Positions 43,428-52,000 of a stretch of 57,697 nucleotides of DNA are shown one piece after another. The stretch is from Chitinophagales bacterium. Lineage in GTDB: Bacteria > Bacteroidota > Bacteroidia > Chitinophagales > Saprospiraceae. Position 1 is the first letter of the stretch; each line of letters starts with the position of its first letter. Position numbers and translations under genes: made by a program. Where the stretch lies: contig JAAFJT010000021.1 in assembly GCA_013298955.1 (NCBI GenBank), forward strand, positions 1 through 57,697. Reading direction: 5' to 3'. Under the pieces are notes generated by a model that saw nothing but the letters and a program-made list of their open reading frames with translations, was not told the origin of the DNA and did not search any database.

Positions 43428-44147
43428 TTAGTGTTCTGTAAATGCAATCGTCACTAAATGGATTTCGGCATCTGGCAATTCAGCCAAAATCGCTTTACAA
43501 CAGGATTCCAATGTCGCGCCCGAAGTCATCACATCATCCGCGATAATGATTTTTTTACCACGCAAAGCCATCGGATGTCGTAAGGCAAAAACGCCTTCGG
43601 TGTTTTCCAAACGTTGTTGTTTTGACATTTTTGTTTGGGATTGAGTCATTTTTGTTTTGTATAAATTATTGGTTATCAATGGAATGTTCATGGATTCGGA
43701 TAAACCTTGTGCAAAAACTGTTGCTTGATTGTAACCGCGTGCATGTTCTTTTTGCGGATGCATCGGCACAGGTATCAAATAATCGGCTTCTGAAAAAGGC
43801 TTGGTTCGACTCAATGCGTAACCATACATGCGCCCAATTTCTGTGGCTGCATCAGGTTGATTATGATATTTTATTTGGTGAATGATTTGTTGAATGCGAC
43901 TCTGCTGCGCAAACCAATAATAAGCTGCCGCCGATTGAATGGGGACACGCCTGTAAAAACGTTCCACAAATGTATTGTTACAAGGTGTTAAATGAAAACT
44001 GGTTTCGGGCAAATCGGCTTGGCAAGGCAGACAAAGGTGGTTTTCTGCCTTACCCAAAGGCGCGTCACACGCCAAACACAGGCGCGGGTAGATAATGGAT
44101 AAAATCGCTGCCCAAAAATCTTGAAGAAAAGCAAATCGTTTTGTCAT
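43428..44147 (-). CDS. comF: ComF-family phosphoribosyltransferase-like protein
   Basis: The 239-residue protein has an N-terminal zinc-finger-like region with Cys24, Cys27, Cys39 and Cys42 (CLACDAPLGK, HLCLPCQADL). The phosphoribosyltransferase-like domain carries the family segment PVPMHPQKEHARGYNQA near residue 130 and the PRPP-type motif IIIADDVMTSGATL near residue 195. ComF proteins act in uptake of single-stranded DNA during natural transformation in other bacteria. No other com genes are in this window. It is convergent with the oxidoreductase gene, with three palindromes between them. Confidence 0.93.
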   Translation of the reverse strand: MTKRFAFLQDFWAAILSIIYPRLCLACDAPLGKAENHLCLPCQADLPETSFHLTPCNNTFVERFYRRVPIQSAAAYYWFAQQSRIQQIIHQIKYHNQPDAATEIGRMYGYALSRTKPFSEADYLIPVPMHPQKEHARGYNQATVFAQGLSESMNIPLITNNLYKTKMTQSQTKMSKQQRLENTEGVFALRHPMALRGKKIIIADDVMTSGATLESCCKAILAELPDAEIHLVTIAFTEH

Positions 44148-44198
44148 AGTGTGATAATTTTGAACTGAATTAAACGCAAAACTCGTATAAACGTTATA

Positions 44199-44231
44199 AA
44201 CGTTGGCAAGGTTTCAAACCTTGCCGACGTT
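44199..44231. repeat. 33-bp palindrome, AACGTTGGCAAGG arm type
   Basis: Palindrome centred on GGTTTCAAACC, 20 bp beyond the stop codon of the minus-strand hypothetical gene. It has the same length and centre as the other 33-bp palindromes, with arms seen only once here. Confidence 0.9.
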
Positions 44232-44251
44232 AGCGATATTAAAATAAGCTA

Positions 44252-44743
44252 TTAATCTTTTTTCTCAATCATTACTGGAAAACTCGCAGAACTGTAATTG
44301 GAGAAATTCTTTTCTGCCTTAATCGGCGATTTATATTGGCTACAAAAACCTTCTAAGAAGGTCGCAAAAGCCGTTTTATCAATATTGCGCGAGTTTTGTT
44401 TTAAATAAAAAGCTAAATGTTGTATCGAACCGTCTTTGTTCCAAAACGCGTACAACCAGATTTTAACCCCATCTAAATCAAAATTTTGGGTTTTTCCATA
44501 ACTTTCTAAGTGTTTGAGCATGTGGATCCAACTGTAATACGCCGTTTCCATGTCAGAATGGCAGGCTTGCACCAAACTCATACTGTATTGCTCCTTCAAC
44601 TGTTCAAAATCACCGCCGTCATAAACACCGAGCAAAAAAACGCGCGGTAACGTATCCAGAACAGGTGCGGGCGTAGCATTGGAAGATTCAGAAAGGGTAC
44701 AAAGCGATATGCTTAAGGCAAAAATAAACTTTTTCACATTCAT
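44252..44743 (-). CDS. Hypothetical exported protein
   Basis: Not recognised by family. The ATG at 44743 gives 163 residues with a signal peptide (MNVKKFIFALSISLCTLSES); an ATG three codons upstream (44752) is possible. After the signal comes a Pro-rich linker, then an acidic, helical-looking mature part with FLLGVYDGGDFEQLKEQYSM, a well-ordered DLDGVKIWLYAFWNKDGSI segment and FATFLEGFCSQYKSPIKAE near the end. No metal or catalytic motif is clear. It is probably periplasmic or secreted and stands alone on the minus strand between comF and the DUF5606 gene. Confidence 0.7.
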   Translation of the reverse strand: MNVKKFIFALSISLCTLSESSNATPAPVLDTLPRVFLLGVYDGGDFEQLKEQYSMSLVQACHSDMETAYYSWIHMLKHLESYGKTQNFDLDGVKIWLYAFWNKDGSIQHLAFYLKQNSRNIDKTAFATFLEGFCSQYKSPIKAEKNFSNYSSASFPVMIEKKD

Positions 44744-44752
44744 AATTAACAT

Positions 44753-45070
44753 TTTTTTGTACGGATATAACCATTTATATTGGATTTTTAGTATTGTGAA
44801 GACCGTAAAGTTCTGTTAAAAAAAAGTGCATTTCAGCTGGATTGGCAGGCTTCTTTTGCTCTTTTTTCTGACGGAAAAAACATAGATAGATACCTCTTTT
44901 GACCTGCAAACATTGTTAAGAAAAAGCAAAATATAATATGTATTTTTGAATCAAGAATTAAATCTATTGAAATACACAACAACGTTTGGAGGGTTTGAAA
45001 CCCTCCAAACGTCATAATACCTTGACAATCAATTTTTTGTAAATGCAAATAATACTTGATTCAAAAAAAA
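44753..45070. other. Intergenic stretch with one palindrome
   Basis: This 318-bp AT-rich spacer holds the palindrome at 44981-45012 and nothing else I can support. A 71-codon frame through it crosses the palindrome and lacks a protein-like composition. Confidence 0.6.
44981..45012. repeat. 32-bp palindrome, TTTGGAGGG arm type, copy 3
   Basis: Palindrome centred on GGGTTTGAAACCC, 59 bp beyond the DUF5606 gene stop. The ends (AACGTTTGG / CCAAACGT) differ from copies 1 and 2. Confidence 0.9.
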
Positions 45071-45523
45071 TTAAATACTTGCTACCGCTTCGGTTGCTTT
45101 TTCCGTTTCAGGCAACGCATCTATCGTTGGCGGGTCGAGTGCCAATAATTGACGATTATTTAAAAAATTAAACCATTTCAATGCTTTTTTAATATCACTT
45201 ATATGAACGCGCCCTTCATCGTGATTGGGCATGATAGCGGTGAAATAAGTGCGCAATGTTTTAGAATCTGCCTTTTCAGAAGGGACAGGATGCGCTTCTA
45301 ATTGCGTCAACATGCTGTCAAAAAGGTTGCTCAAAGGCGCACTTGAACCATCATTCGTATAAACAGAAATCGTTTGTAACGGAGAATATTGATGTTTGCG
45401 CGTTGCCACAAATTGCCGTTTTTGGGTATCGTAATCTTCGATAATAATGCCATCTCCCCGAACATTGAGCAATTTGTAAATGCCCGGCAAACCTGATACT
45501 GCTGTGAATTCTTTAAGATTCAT
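45071..45523 (-). CDS. DUF5606-family protein
   Basis: The 150-residue protein begins MNLKEFTAVSGLPGIYKLLN, the pattern of the Bacteroidota-specific DUF5606 family. A second beta segment (GIIIEDYDTQKRQFVATRKH) and a conserved-looking central motif (LQTISVYTNDGSSAPLSNLF) follow. The C-terminus (KALKWFNFLNNRQLLALDP) is also in line with the family. The function is not known; no signal peptide or membrane segment is present, so it is cytoplasmic. It lies just downstream of the E1 gene on the same strand (90 bp, with a palindrome between). Confidence 0.85.
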   Translation of the reverse strand: MNLKEFTAVSGLPGIYKLLNVRGDGIIIEDYDTQKRQFVATRKHQYSPLQTISVYTNDGSSAPLSNLFDSMLTQLEAHPVPSEKADSKTLRTYFTAIMPNHDEGRVHISDIKKALKWFNFLNNRQLLALDPPTIDALPETEKATEAVASI

Positions 45524-45570
45524 CTTGTTATAAATTTAAAAAAGGGTTAAGTAAAAATAAATTGCGACAA

Positions 45571-45600
45571 CATTTGGAGGGTTTTAAACCCTCCAAACAT
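45571..45600. repeat. 30-bp palindrome, TTTGGAGGG arm type, copy 4
   Basis: Palindrome centred on GGGTTTTAAACCC, 12 bp past the E1 stop codon, in the E1-DUF5606 spacer. Confidence 0.88.
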
Positions 45601-45612
45601 TTGATAATCCAT

Positions 45613-47619
45613 TTAATAACGTTTTAATTTTTCCATTGCTATTTTCAACCGCGCTTCGGGCAAAAAAAGTTGCTCTAAATTCGCCGCAAAAGGCACTGGC
45701 GTATCCAAAGACGCAACCCGCAAAATGGGCGCATCCAAATATTCAAATAAATGCTCGGAAATCCATGCCGAAAGTTCGCCCCCGATGCCGCCAAATAAAG
45801 TATCTTCATGCAAAATCAAAACTTTATTTGTTTTTTGCACGGTTTTTTGAATCATTTCGTAGTCTAATGGCAAAAGAGAACGCAAATCTACTATTTCTGC
45901 ATCAATATCCAAACTTTCGGCGGCTTTTATCGCCCAATGCACCCCTGCGCCATAAGTTAAAATACTCATCTCTTTACCCGACCGCGAGATAGCTGCTTTG
46001 CCAATCGGAACGGTATAATAATCGTCTGGAATCTCCGCCGATAGGGAACGATACAACATTTTGTGTTCAAAAAACAACACAGGATTCGGGTCTTCCAAAG
46101 CCGCTAACAACAATCCTTTGGCATCATAGGGATTGGAAGGATAGACAATTTTCAAACCGGGCGTATGCGTAAACCATGCTTCATTGGTTTGAGAATGAAA
46201 CGGTCCCGCCCCTACACCGCCCCCTGTCGGCATGCGAATCACGACATCCGCATTTTGCCCCCAACGATAGTGTAGTTTTGCCAAATTATTTACAATTTGA
46301 TTGAAACCACAGGTCACAAAATCGGCAAATTGCATTTCAATCATCGCTTTCATGCCTTTTAAACTCAATCCCAACCCAATTCCGACAATCGCGCTTTCGC
46401 AAAGGGGCGTGTTGCGCACGCGTTCCCGCCCAAAAATGCGCACTAAACCATCCGTGATTTTGAAAACACCGCCATATTCTGCAATGTCTTGACCCATTAA
46501 AATCAGTTCGGGATGTCGCTCCATCGCTTGCCGCAATCCGTCCGAAATGGCATCAATAAAACGCCGATTCGTCTTAGGCGCGTCCGCTTCCAACACGATT
46601 TCAGTCGGTTGATAGGGCGCATACACATCCGAAAGTTCTGCTGAAACAGATGATTCGACAGCTGGTTTTGTCCAGATTTTTTCGACGATATCATTGATTT
46701 TCAAACGATTAGCCGTTTTTAAATCTTCTATCAACGTTGGTGTTAGAATCCGTTCATTCAATAAAAATTGCTCATACGTATCTAAAGGGTCTTTCTCTGC
46801 CCATGCTTTCGCCAAATCCGAAGGCACATATTTCGTACCCGATGCTTCCTCATGCCCGCGCACTCGAAACGTGCGACATTCCAATAAAACAGGGTGCGGC
46901 ATCACGCGCATATCCGCCGCTAATTGCGTAATCGTATTATAAACTTCTAAAATATTATTACCGTCAATACTCAACGATTTCATCCCGTAGCCGAGTCCCC
47001 TATCCGCCAAAGAACGACAGGCATATTGCTCCTGAGTCGGCGTAGAAAGCGCGTACGCATTGTTTTCAATCACAAAAATCACAGGCAAATTCCAAACCGC
47101 CGCCGTATTCAAAGCCTCATGAAACTCGCCTTGACTCGTCCCTCCTTCGCCCGTAAACGCTAAGGCAACTTTGCCTTCTCGCCGAATTTTATGTGCCAAT
47201 GCAACACCCGCCGCCAAAGATAATTGCGGACCAAGATGCGAAATCATCCCCACAATATGGTGTTCCATCGTCCCAAAATGAAAAGAACGGTCTCGCCCTT
47301 TCGTAAAACCGTCCGCTTTGCCTTGCCATTGCGCCACTAATTGTTCTAACGGGACTTCCCGCGTGGTGAAAACACCTAAATTTCGGTGCATCGTAAAAAT
47401 AAATTCATCGGATTGCAATGCCGCCGCGCAACCGACCGAAATCGCCTCTTGTCCTACGCCTGAAAACCATTTGCCGACCCTGCCTTGCCGCAGCAAAATC
47501 AACAATTTATCCTCAATGAGGCGCGGATACAAAAGTTTTGAATATAAATCCATTAAAATATCATCTGTTAAGTTTTCTCGGTGGAAAACAATAGCGGATT
47601 CTGCTGCAACGCTTGACAT
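45613..47619 (-). CDS. Fused E1 alpha/beta subunit of a 2-oxo acid dehydrogenase (branched-chain type)
   Basis: The 668-residue protein joins both E1 subunits, as is common in Bacteroidota. The alpha part (about 1-325) has the thiamine diphosphate region GEGGTSQGEFHEALNTAAVW followed by NLPVIFVIENNAYALSTPT. The beta part (about 345-668) contains GQDIAEYGGVFKITDGL, MRMPTGGGVG-like RMPTGGGVGAGPFHSQTNEA and VDLRSLLPLD near the C-terminus. The enzyme decarboxylates a 2-oxo acid with thiamine diphosphate and passes the acyl group to an E2 lipoyl protein, which is not in the window. Branched-chain substrate is the usual assignment of this fused form; pyruvate is possible. A full promoter lies upstream. 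Confidence 0.94.
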   Translation of the reverse strand: MSSVAAESAIVFHRENLTDDILMDLYSKLLYPRLIEDKLLILLRQGRVGKWFSGVGQEAISVGCAAALQSDEFIFTMHRNLGVFTTREVPLEQLVAQWQGKADGFTKGRDRSFHFGTMEHHIVGMISHLGPQLSLAAGVALAHKIRREGKVALAFTGEGGTSQGEFHEALNTAAVWNLPVIFVIENNAYALSTPTQEQYACRSLADRGLGYGMKSLSIDGNNILEVYNTITQLAADMRVMPHPVLLECRTFRVRGHEEASGTKYVPSDLAKAWAEKDPLDTYEQFLLNERILTPTLIEDLKTANRLKINDIVEKIWTKPAVESSVSAELSDVYAPYQPTEIVLEADAPKTNRRFIDAISDGLRQAMERHPELILMGQDIAEYGGVFKITDGLVRIFGRERVRNTPLCESAIVGIGLGLSLKGMKAMIEMQFADFVTCGFNQIVNNLAKLHYRWGQNADVVIRMPTGGGVGAGPFHSQTNEAWFTHTPGLKIVYPSNPYDAKGLLLAALEDPNPVLFFEHKMLYRSLSAEIPDDYYTVPIGKAAISRSGKEMSILTYGAGVHWAIKAAESLDIDAEIVDLRSLLPLDYEMIQKTVQKTNKVLILHEDTLFGGIGGELSAWISEHLFEYLDAPILRVASLDTPVPFAANLEQLFLPEARLKIAMEKLKRY

Positions 47620-47680
47620 GATTTTATTTGGCTATGTTAATAATTTTTTGATACGCTCATTTGCACTTTAAATCGGAACG

Positions 47681-47711
47681 CAAAGATAGATTATTTTATG
47701 ATTTTTGGCAA
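47681..47711 (-). promoter_or_regulatory. Bacteroidota promoter of the E1 gene
   Basis: On the minus strand: TTG (47709-47711), a 20-nt spacer and TATCTTTG (47681-47688). A start near 47674 leaves a leader of about 55 nt. Confidence 0.62.
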
Positions 47712-47920
47712 GAATGTCACAAAATGTGCTTTTATTTGAACCAAACAAATTTTTATACTCCGTTTTTGTGACAATAGACACAGCGAAACGACCGTTTAAA
47801 ACGTTTCTTTCGCAAGGAACGAATCTTACAGATATTCCTAATCGCTATAGCTGCGTTCCTGACCCTCGAAAACCACCCAATAAACAATTATTTTTAATCA
47901 CCCAACCCAACCGAGCAGCC

Positions 47921-48601
47921 ATGTATCTCATTAGAACGCCCGACGTTATTCAAAATTTATTTCCCAATTTTAATTGGAATGTGCCAACATCAGATAAAGT
48001 GCTATATTTGACTTTCGATGACGGACCAATACCCGAAGTTACGCCTGCGGTATTGACAATTTTAAAACAATTTCAAGCAAAAGCTACTTTTTTTTGTGTA
48101 GGCGACAATGTGGAAAAATATCCTGAGATTTTGGCGCAAGTCCGCGCTCAGGGTCACACGGTAGGCAGTCACACGAGCCACCATTTGAGTGGTTGGAATA
48201 CTGAAAATATTGAATATTACCATGATGTCCGTCATGCGGCAAATTTGGTGAGTTCATCGCTTTTTCGACCGCCTTATGGCAGGTTGAAACCCAAGCAAGC
48301 GCAGTTTTTGACCCGTCACTATCAAGTAGTGATGTGGGATGTATTGAGTGGTGATTTTGATACAGCGATTTCTAAAGAAACCTGTTTGAAAAATGTATTG
48401 ACTGCAGCAGAACGTGGTTCTATTGTTGTTTTTCATGACAGTGTGAAGGCGGCGGAGCGCATGTTGTATGCTTTGCCGCGTGTTTTGGAGCATTTTTCGA
48501 GAAAAGGTTATCGTTTTGAGGCTTTGCAAGCGAGCTTGCTCCATAAAACGCGGAGGCAAGTGGCAGCAGAATCTCAATTGATGGCAGTTGCAAGTGCTTA
48601 G
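47921..48601 (+). CDS. Polysaccharide deacetylase (NodB-type)
   Basis: The ATG at 47921 (MYLIRTPDVIQNLFPNFNWN) gives 226 residues, a normal length; the frame upstream (to 47705) has a TTG start and no protein-like features. NodB motifs are complete: TFDDGP at 31-36, the metal-binding HTSHH near residue 83, RPPYGR, DVLSGDFD and FHDS. Such enzymes remove acetyl groups from chitin, peptidoglycan or other N- or O-acetylated glycans. There is no signal peptide, so it may act in the cytoplasm or leave by another route. It is monocistronic with its own terminator and diverges from the E1 gene. Confidence 0.88.
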   Translation: MYLIRTPDVIQNLFPNFNWNVPTSDKVLYLTFDDGPIPEVTPAVLTILKQFQAKATFFCVGDNVEKYPEILAQVRAQGHTVGSHTSHHLSGWNTENIEYYHDVRHAANLVSSSLFRPPYGRLKPKQAQFLTRHYQVVMWDVLSGDFDTAISKETCLKNVLTAAERGSIVVFHDSVKAAERMLYALPRVLEHFSRKGYRFEALQASLLHKTRRQVAAESQLMAVASA

Positions 48602-48628
48602 TTGCAAAGGGATTGTGTTTACACACAT

Positions 48629-48670
48629 AAACGGTTTTCTTTCTGCATTAGCAAAAAGAAAACCGTTTTT
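48629..48670 (+). terminator. Intrinsic terminator of the deacetylase gene
   Basis: Perfect 14-bp stem AAACGGTTTTCTTT / AAAGAAAACCGTTT with a 12-nt loop, followed by TTTTTA. It lies 27 bp after the stop. Confidence 0.85.
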
Positions 48671-48945
48671 ATAAATTATTGATAATCAAATCATTAGAAT
48701 CAAAGTCGTCTCAAGCCTTTTAGGGGCTGCCCAGTAGATATTGATATTTAAAATACTCATTTGATGGCTCGTAACTGATAATCTACTCCGAAGGGGAGTG
48801 GCGCAAGGCATATCTTAACATTGGTTTCCATCCCTATTTTTAATTTGTTTAAAAAATAAAAATATTAGGAACGTTTTTAAATAGAGATGGGTTATTAAAG
48901 TATAAATAATTTCCAAAAAACAAGCAAATTGGTTTAATTTTTTAT

Positions 48946-48953
48946 TAACTTTG
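48946..48953 (+). promoter_or_regulatory. Candidate -7 element of the A2M gene
   Basis: TAACTTTG matches TAnnTTTG, 101 bp before the ATG. The -33 region is not clear. Confidence 0.45.
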
Positions 48954-49054
48954 TAGGCGACTTTGGGGGAAATTCCAAAAAGCCATGTACTCTAAATGAG
49001 CATCACCAACATCGTTTAATCTGTCCTTAATTTTTAAATCCAACTCCTGTCACG

Positions 49055-52000
49055 ATGACAATGAAAACAATTCTGTTTTTTAAGCCCGTTTTTAATTCAC
49101 TCGCTCGTTTTTTGGCGATTTCGGCGGTTGCTGCGACGCTCGTTTTACAAACGGGGGCTTGCAAACGCCAACAATTAGTTGCCAAAAAGATGACTGCGGC
49201 GCAAGCCAATTACGTGTATGCGTACACCGCAGGTTCTGTTTCTAAGGAAACGCCGATTCGGGTGCGCTTCACGAGTCCGCTTGTGGCAACGGATAAGGTC
49301 GGTACGCCCGTCGATAAAGGCGTTTTAGTCTTGAAACCGTCGATGGACGGCAATGCGATTTGGGAAGACGACCGCACGATTCGGTTTGTGCCTGCCAAAT
49401 CGTTTGAATCCAATGGTTCGTATTTGGCAAATGTTCAATTAGACAAATTGTTTAAAAATGTGCCTGCGGATGCAGCATCTTTTGAATTTGATTTCAAAAC
49501 AAGAAGTTTACATTTCGACGTAGAGGTGGATGGCATCGAACCCGAAAATGCCAATGATATGGCGGTGCAACAACTCGCTGGTACGATTATCACCTCCGAC
49601 CCGACCGACAACAAGGCGTTGGAAAAGATTTTGACCGCAGAACAAAATGGCAAATCATTGACTATCAATTGGTTACATAGTGAAACGCAACATCGGTTCA
49701 TCGCCAAAGGCGTGCAACGGACTAATTCAGATGGTGCAGTGAAACTGGCTTGGCAAGGCAAAAGTATCGGTGTGGGCATCAGTGGGAACGAAACGGTGGA
49801 AGTGCCGAAATTGGGGACTTTCAAAGTGACTTCCGCGAAAGTGAAGCATGACGCGGAGCAATATGTGCAAATTCGGTTCAGCGACCCTGTGCAAACGACC
49901 CAAGATTACAAAGGACTCATCACGTTCAACGGTGAAACAGGGACGGAAATGCGATTCAGCGCGGACGGAAATAGCATTAATTTGTATCCGACCGTGAAAA
50001 AATCGGGCAAAGCGGTGTTGAATATTGCCACTGGTATTAAAAGTAATGCGAATAAGACGTTGGCTGATGCCAAACCTTGGTCGTTAGAATTTGACCAAGA
50101 TAATCCGAAATTGCGGGTTTTAGGGCGCGGCGTTATCATGCCGAACAATGATGGTTTGCAATTCCCATTTGAAGCTATTAATTTGAAAGCGGTACATGTT
50201 GAAATCTTTAAAATATTCAATAACAATGTTTTACAATTTTTACAAACCAATGATTTGACAGGCGGACGCTATTCGTTGGAACATGTCGGACGGGTGATTT
50301 TGCAAAAAAGGATTCCGTTAACCGAACTCAGCCCGAGCGCAAAGTCGGATAAATGGACGCGTTATGCGGTCGATTTGTCCAAGTTGATTAAGGCAGACCC
50401 GCAAGCGATTTATCAAGTGCGGATTGGTTTCAAGGCGAGTGATACGAATATGCCTTGCAATGCGGGCAAAGATGCCAATGCAGGCATGGCAATCAATAAC
50501 GATGTGGATCCAGAAGGCGAAGGTTTTCGGTCGATTATGGATTATTACGGAGAAGCATCCGATGAAAATGATAAAAATGCTTGTCAGCAAAATTACGATA
50601 TTTATGGCGGTCATCGCTTCATCAGCCGCAATGTGATTGCTTCTAATCTCGGTATCATTGCCAAACGCGGCACGGACGGTTCGACTTTCGTAGTCGTTTC
50701 AGATTTATTGACGACCGAACCTAAAAAAGATGTTAAATTAGATTTTATTGATGGTCAAAACCAATTGTTGGCTACGGCGGCTACGGATGGCAATGGAACG
50801 GCAAAAGTTGAGGTCAAAGGCAAGCCGTACATCATCCTTGCGCACTCGGGAGACCAACAAGGTTATTTGCCGATTTCAGATGCTAACTCTTTGAACCTCA
50901 GTCGTTTCGATGTTTCGGGCGATAAAGCGCAGAAAGGTTTGAAAGGTTATTTGTATGGGGAAAGAGGCGTTTGGAGACCGGGCGATTCCCTGTTTTTGAA
51001 TTTTGTGTTGGAAGATAAAAATGCTAAATTGCCTGAAAATTATCCGATTCAACTCGAATTGTATGATTCAAAAGGCATTTTGCAACATCGTTCTACGGCG
51101 ATTCAAAATATTAAAAATATTTATCCATTGCATTTTGCAACGCGCACCGACGCGCCCACAGGCACTTGGCGGGCGGATGTCAAAGTCGGCGGTGCGACGT
51201 TTTCACAACCTGTTAAAATTGAAACGGTTAAACCCAATCGGTTGAAAATCAATTTGGATTTTGGCAAAAAAGAAATTGCCGCAGGCGATGAAAAATTGAA
51301 TGGTACGTTGCAATTGAATTGGTTGCATGGGGCGGTTGCCAAAAATTTGAAAGCAAAAGTGGAAGTGGTTTTAAATTCCGTTCCAACGAAGTTTGATAAA
51401 TTTAAAGAATATGTATTTGACGCTCCAACAAGGAGTTACAAAGCAGAACCACAAGTGGTGTTCGATGCGGCGGTCAATGAAAATGGCTTGGCAACCGTCA
51501 CAGGTGCGTTGCCAAAAGCAACTACGGCTCCCGGAAAGATGAAAGCGGGTTTTAAAATTCGGGCATTTGAAGCGGGTGGCGATTTTAGTTCCGACTATTT
51601 TGTGGTGGATTATTCGCCATTTCAAGCGTATGCGGGCATTAAAATCCCCAAAAACAAATATGGTGAAAAGCGTTTTGATTTAAATAAAACGGCTAATGTT
51701 CAAATGGTTTGCGTCGATAAAAATGGCGCACCGATGCCCAATCGGAGTTTGGATGTGAATATTTACCGCGTCGATTGGCGGTGGTGGTGGGAAAATGGCA
51801 GTGATGACCAATCCGATTTCAGTTCTGGAACGGTGAAAAAAATCTTGCAACATGAGACCTTGCGCACGGATGATAAGGGTGTTGCCACGATTCCGACGAC
51901 TCCAAAAGATTGGGGGCGATATATGGTTTTTGTGACGGATGCGGTCAGTGGTCACTCGACGGGCGACTTTTTTTACGCGGGTTATCCTTGGGATGACGAT

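Larger units (their letters stand above)
48602..49054. other. Intergenic stretch with terminator, unassigned sequence and promoter
   Basis: It contains the deacetylase terminator (48629-48670), then about 270 bp without a gene, in which two small pairings can be drawn (AGTAGAT / ATCTACT, and CTCC-GAAG-GGAG within it), and the candidate A2M promoter. The RNA potential is weak. Confidence 0.5.

Noticed and set aside
44833-45048. A 71-codon minus-strand frame in the spacer before the DUF5606 gene.
   Set aside because: It crosses the TTTGGAGGG palindrome and has no family resemblance or promoter.
47705-47920. Longer start for the polysaccharide deacetylase at 47705.
   Set aside because: It needs a TTG start, adds a segment unlike the family, and the ATG at 47921 gives the usual NodB N-terminus.
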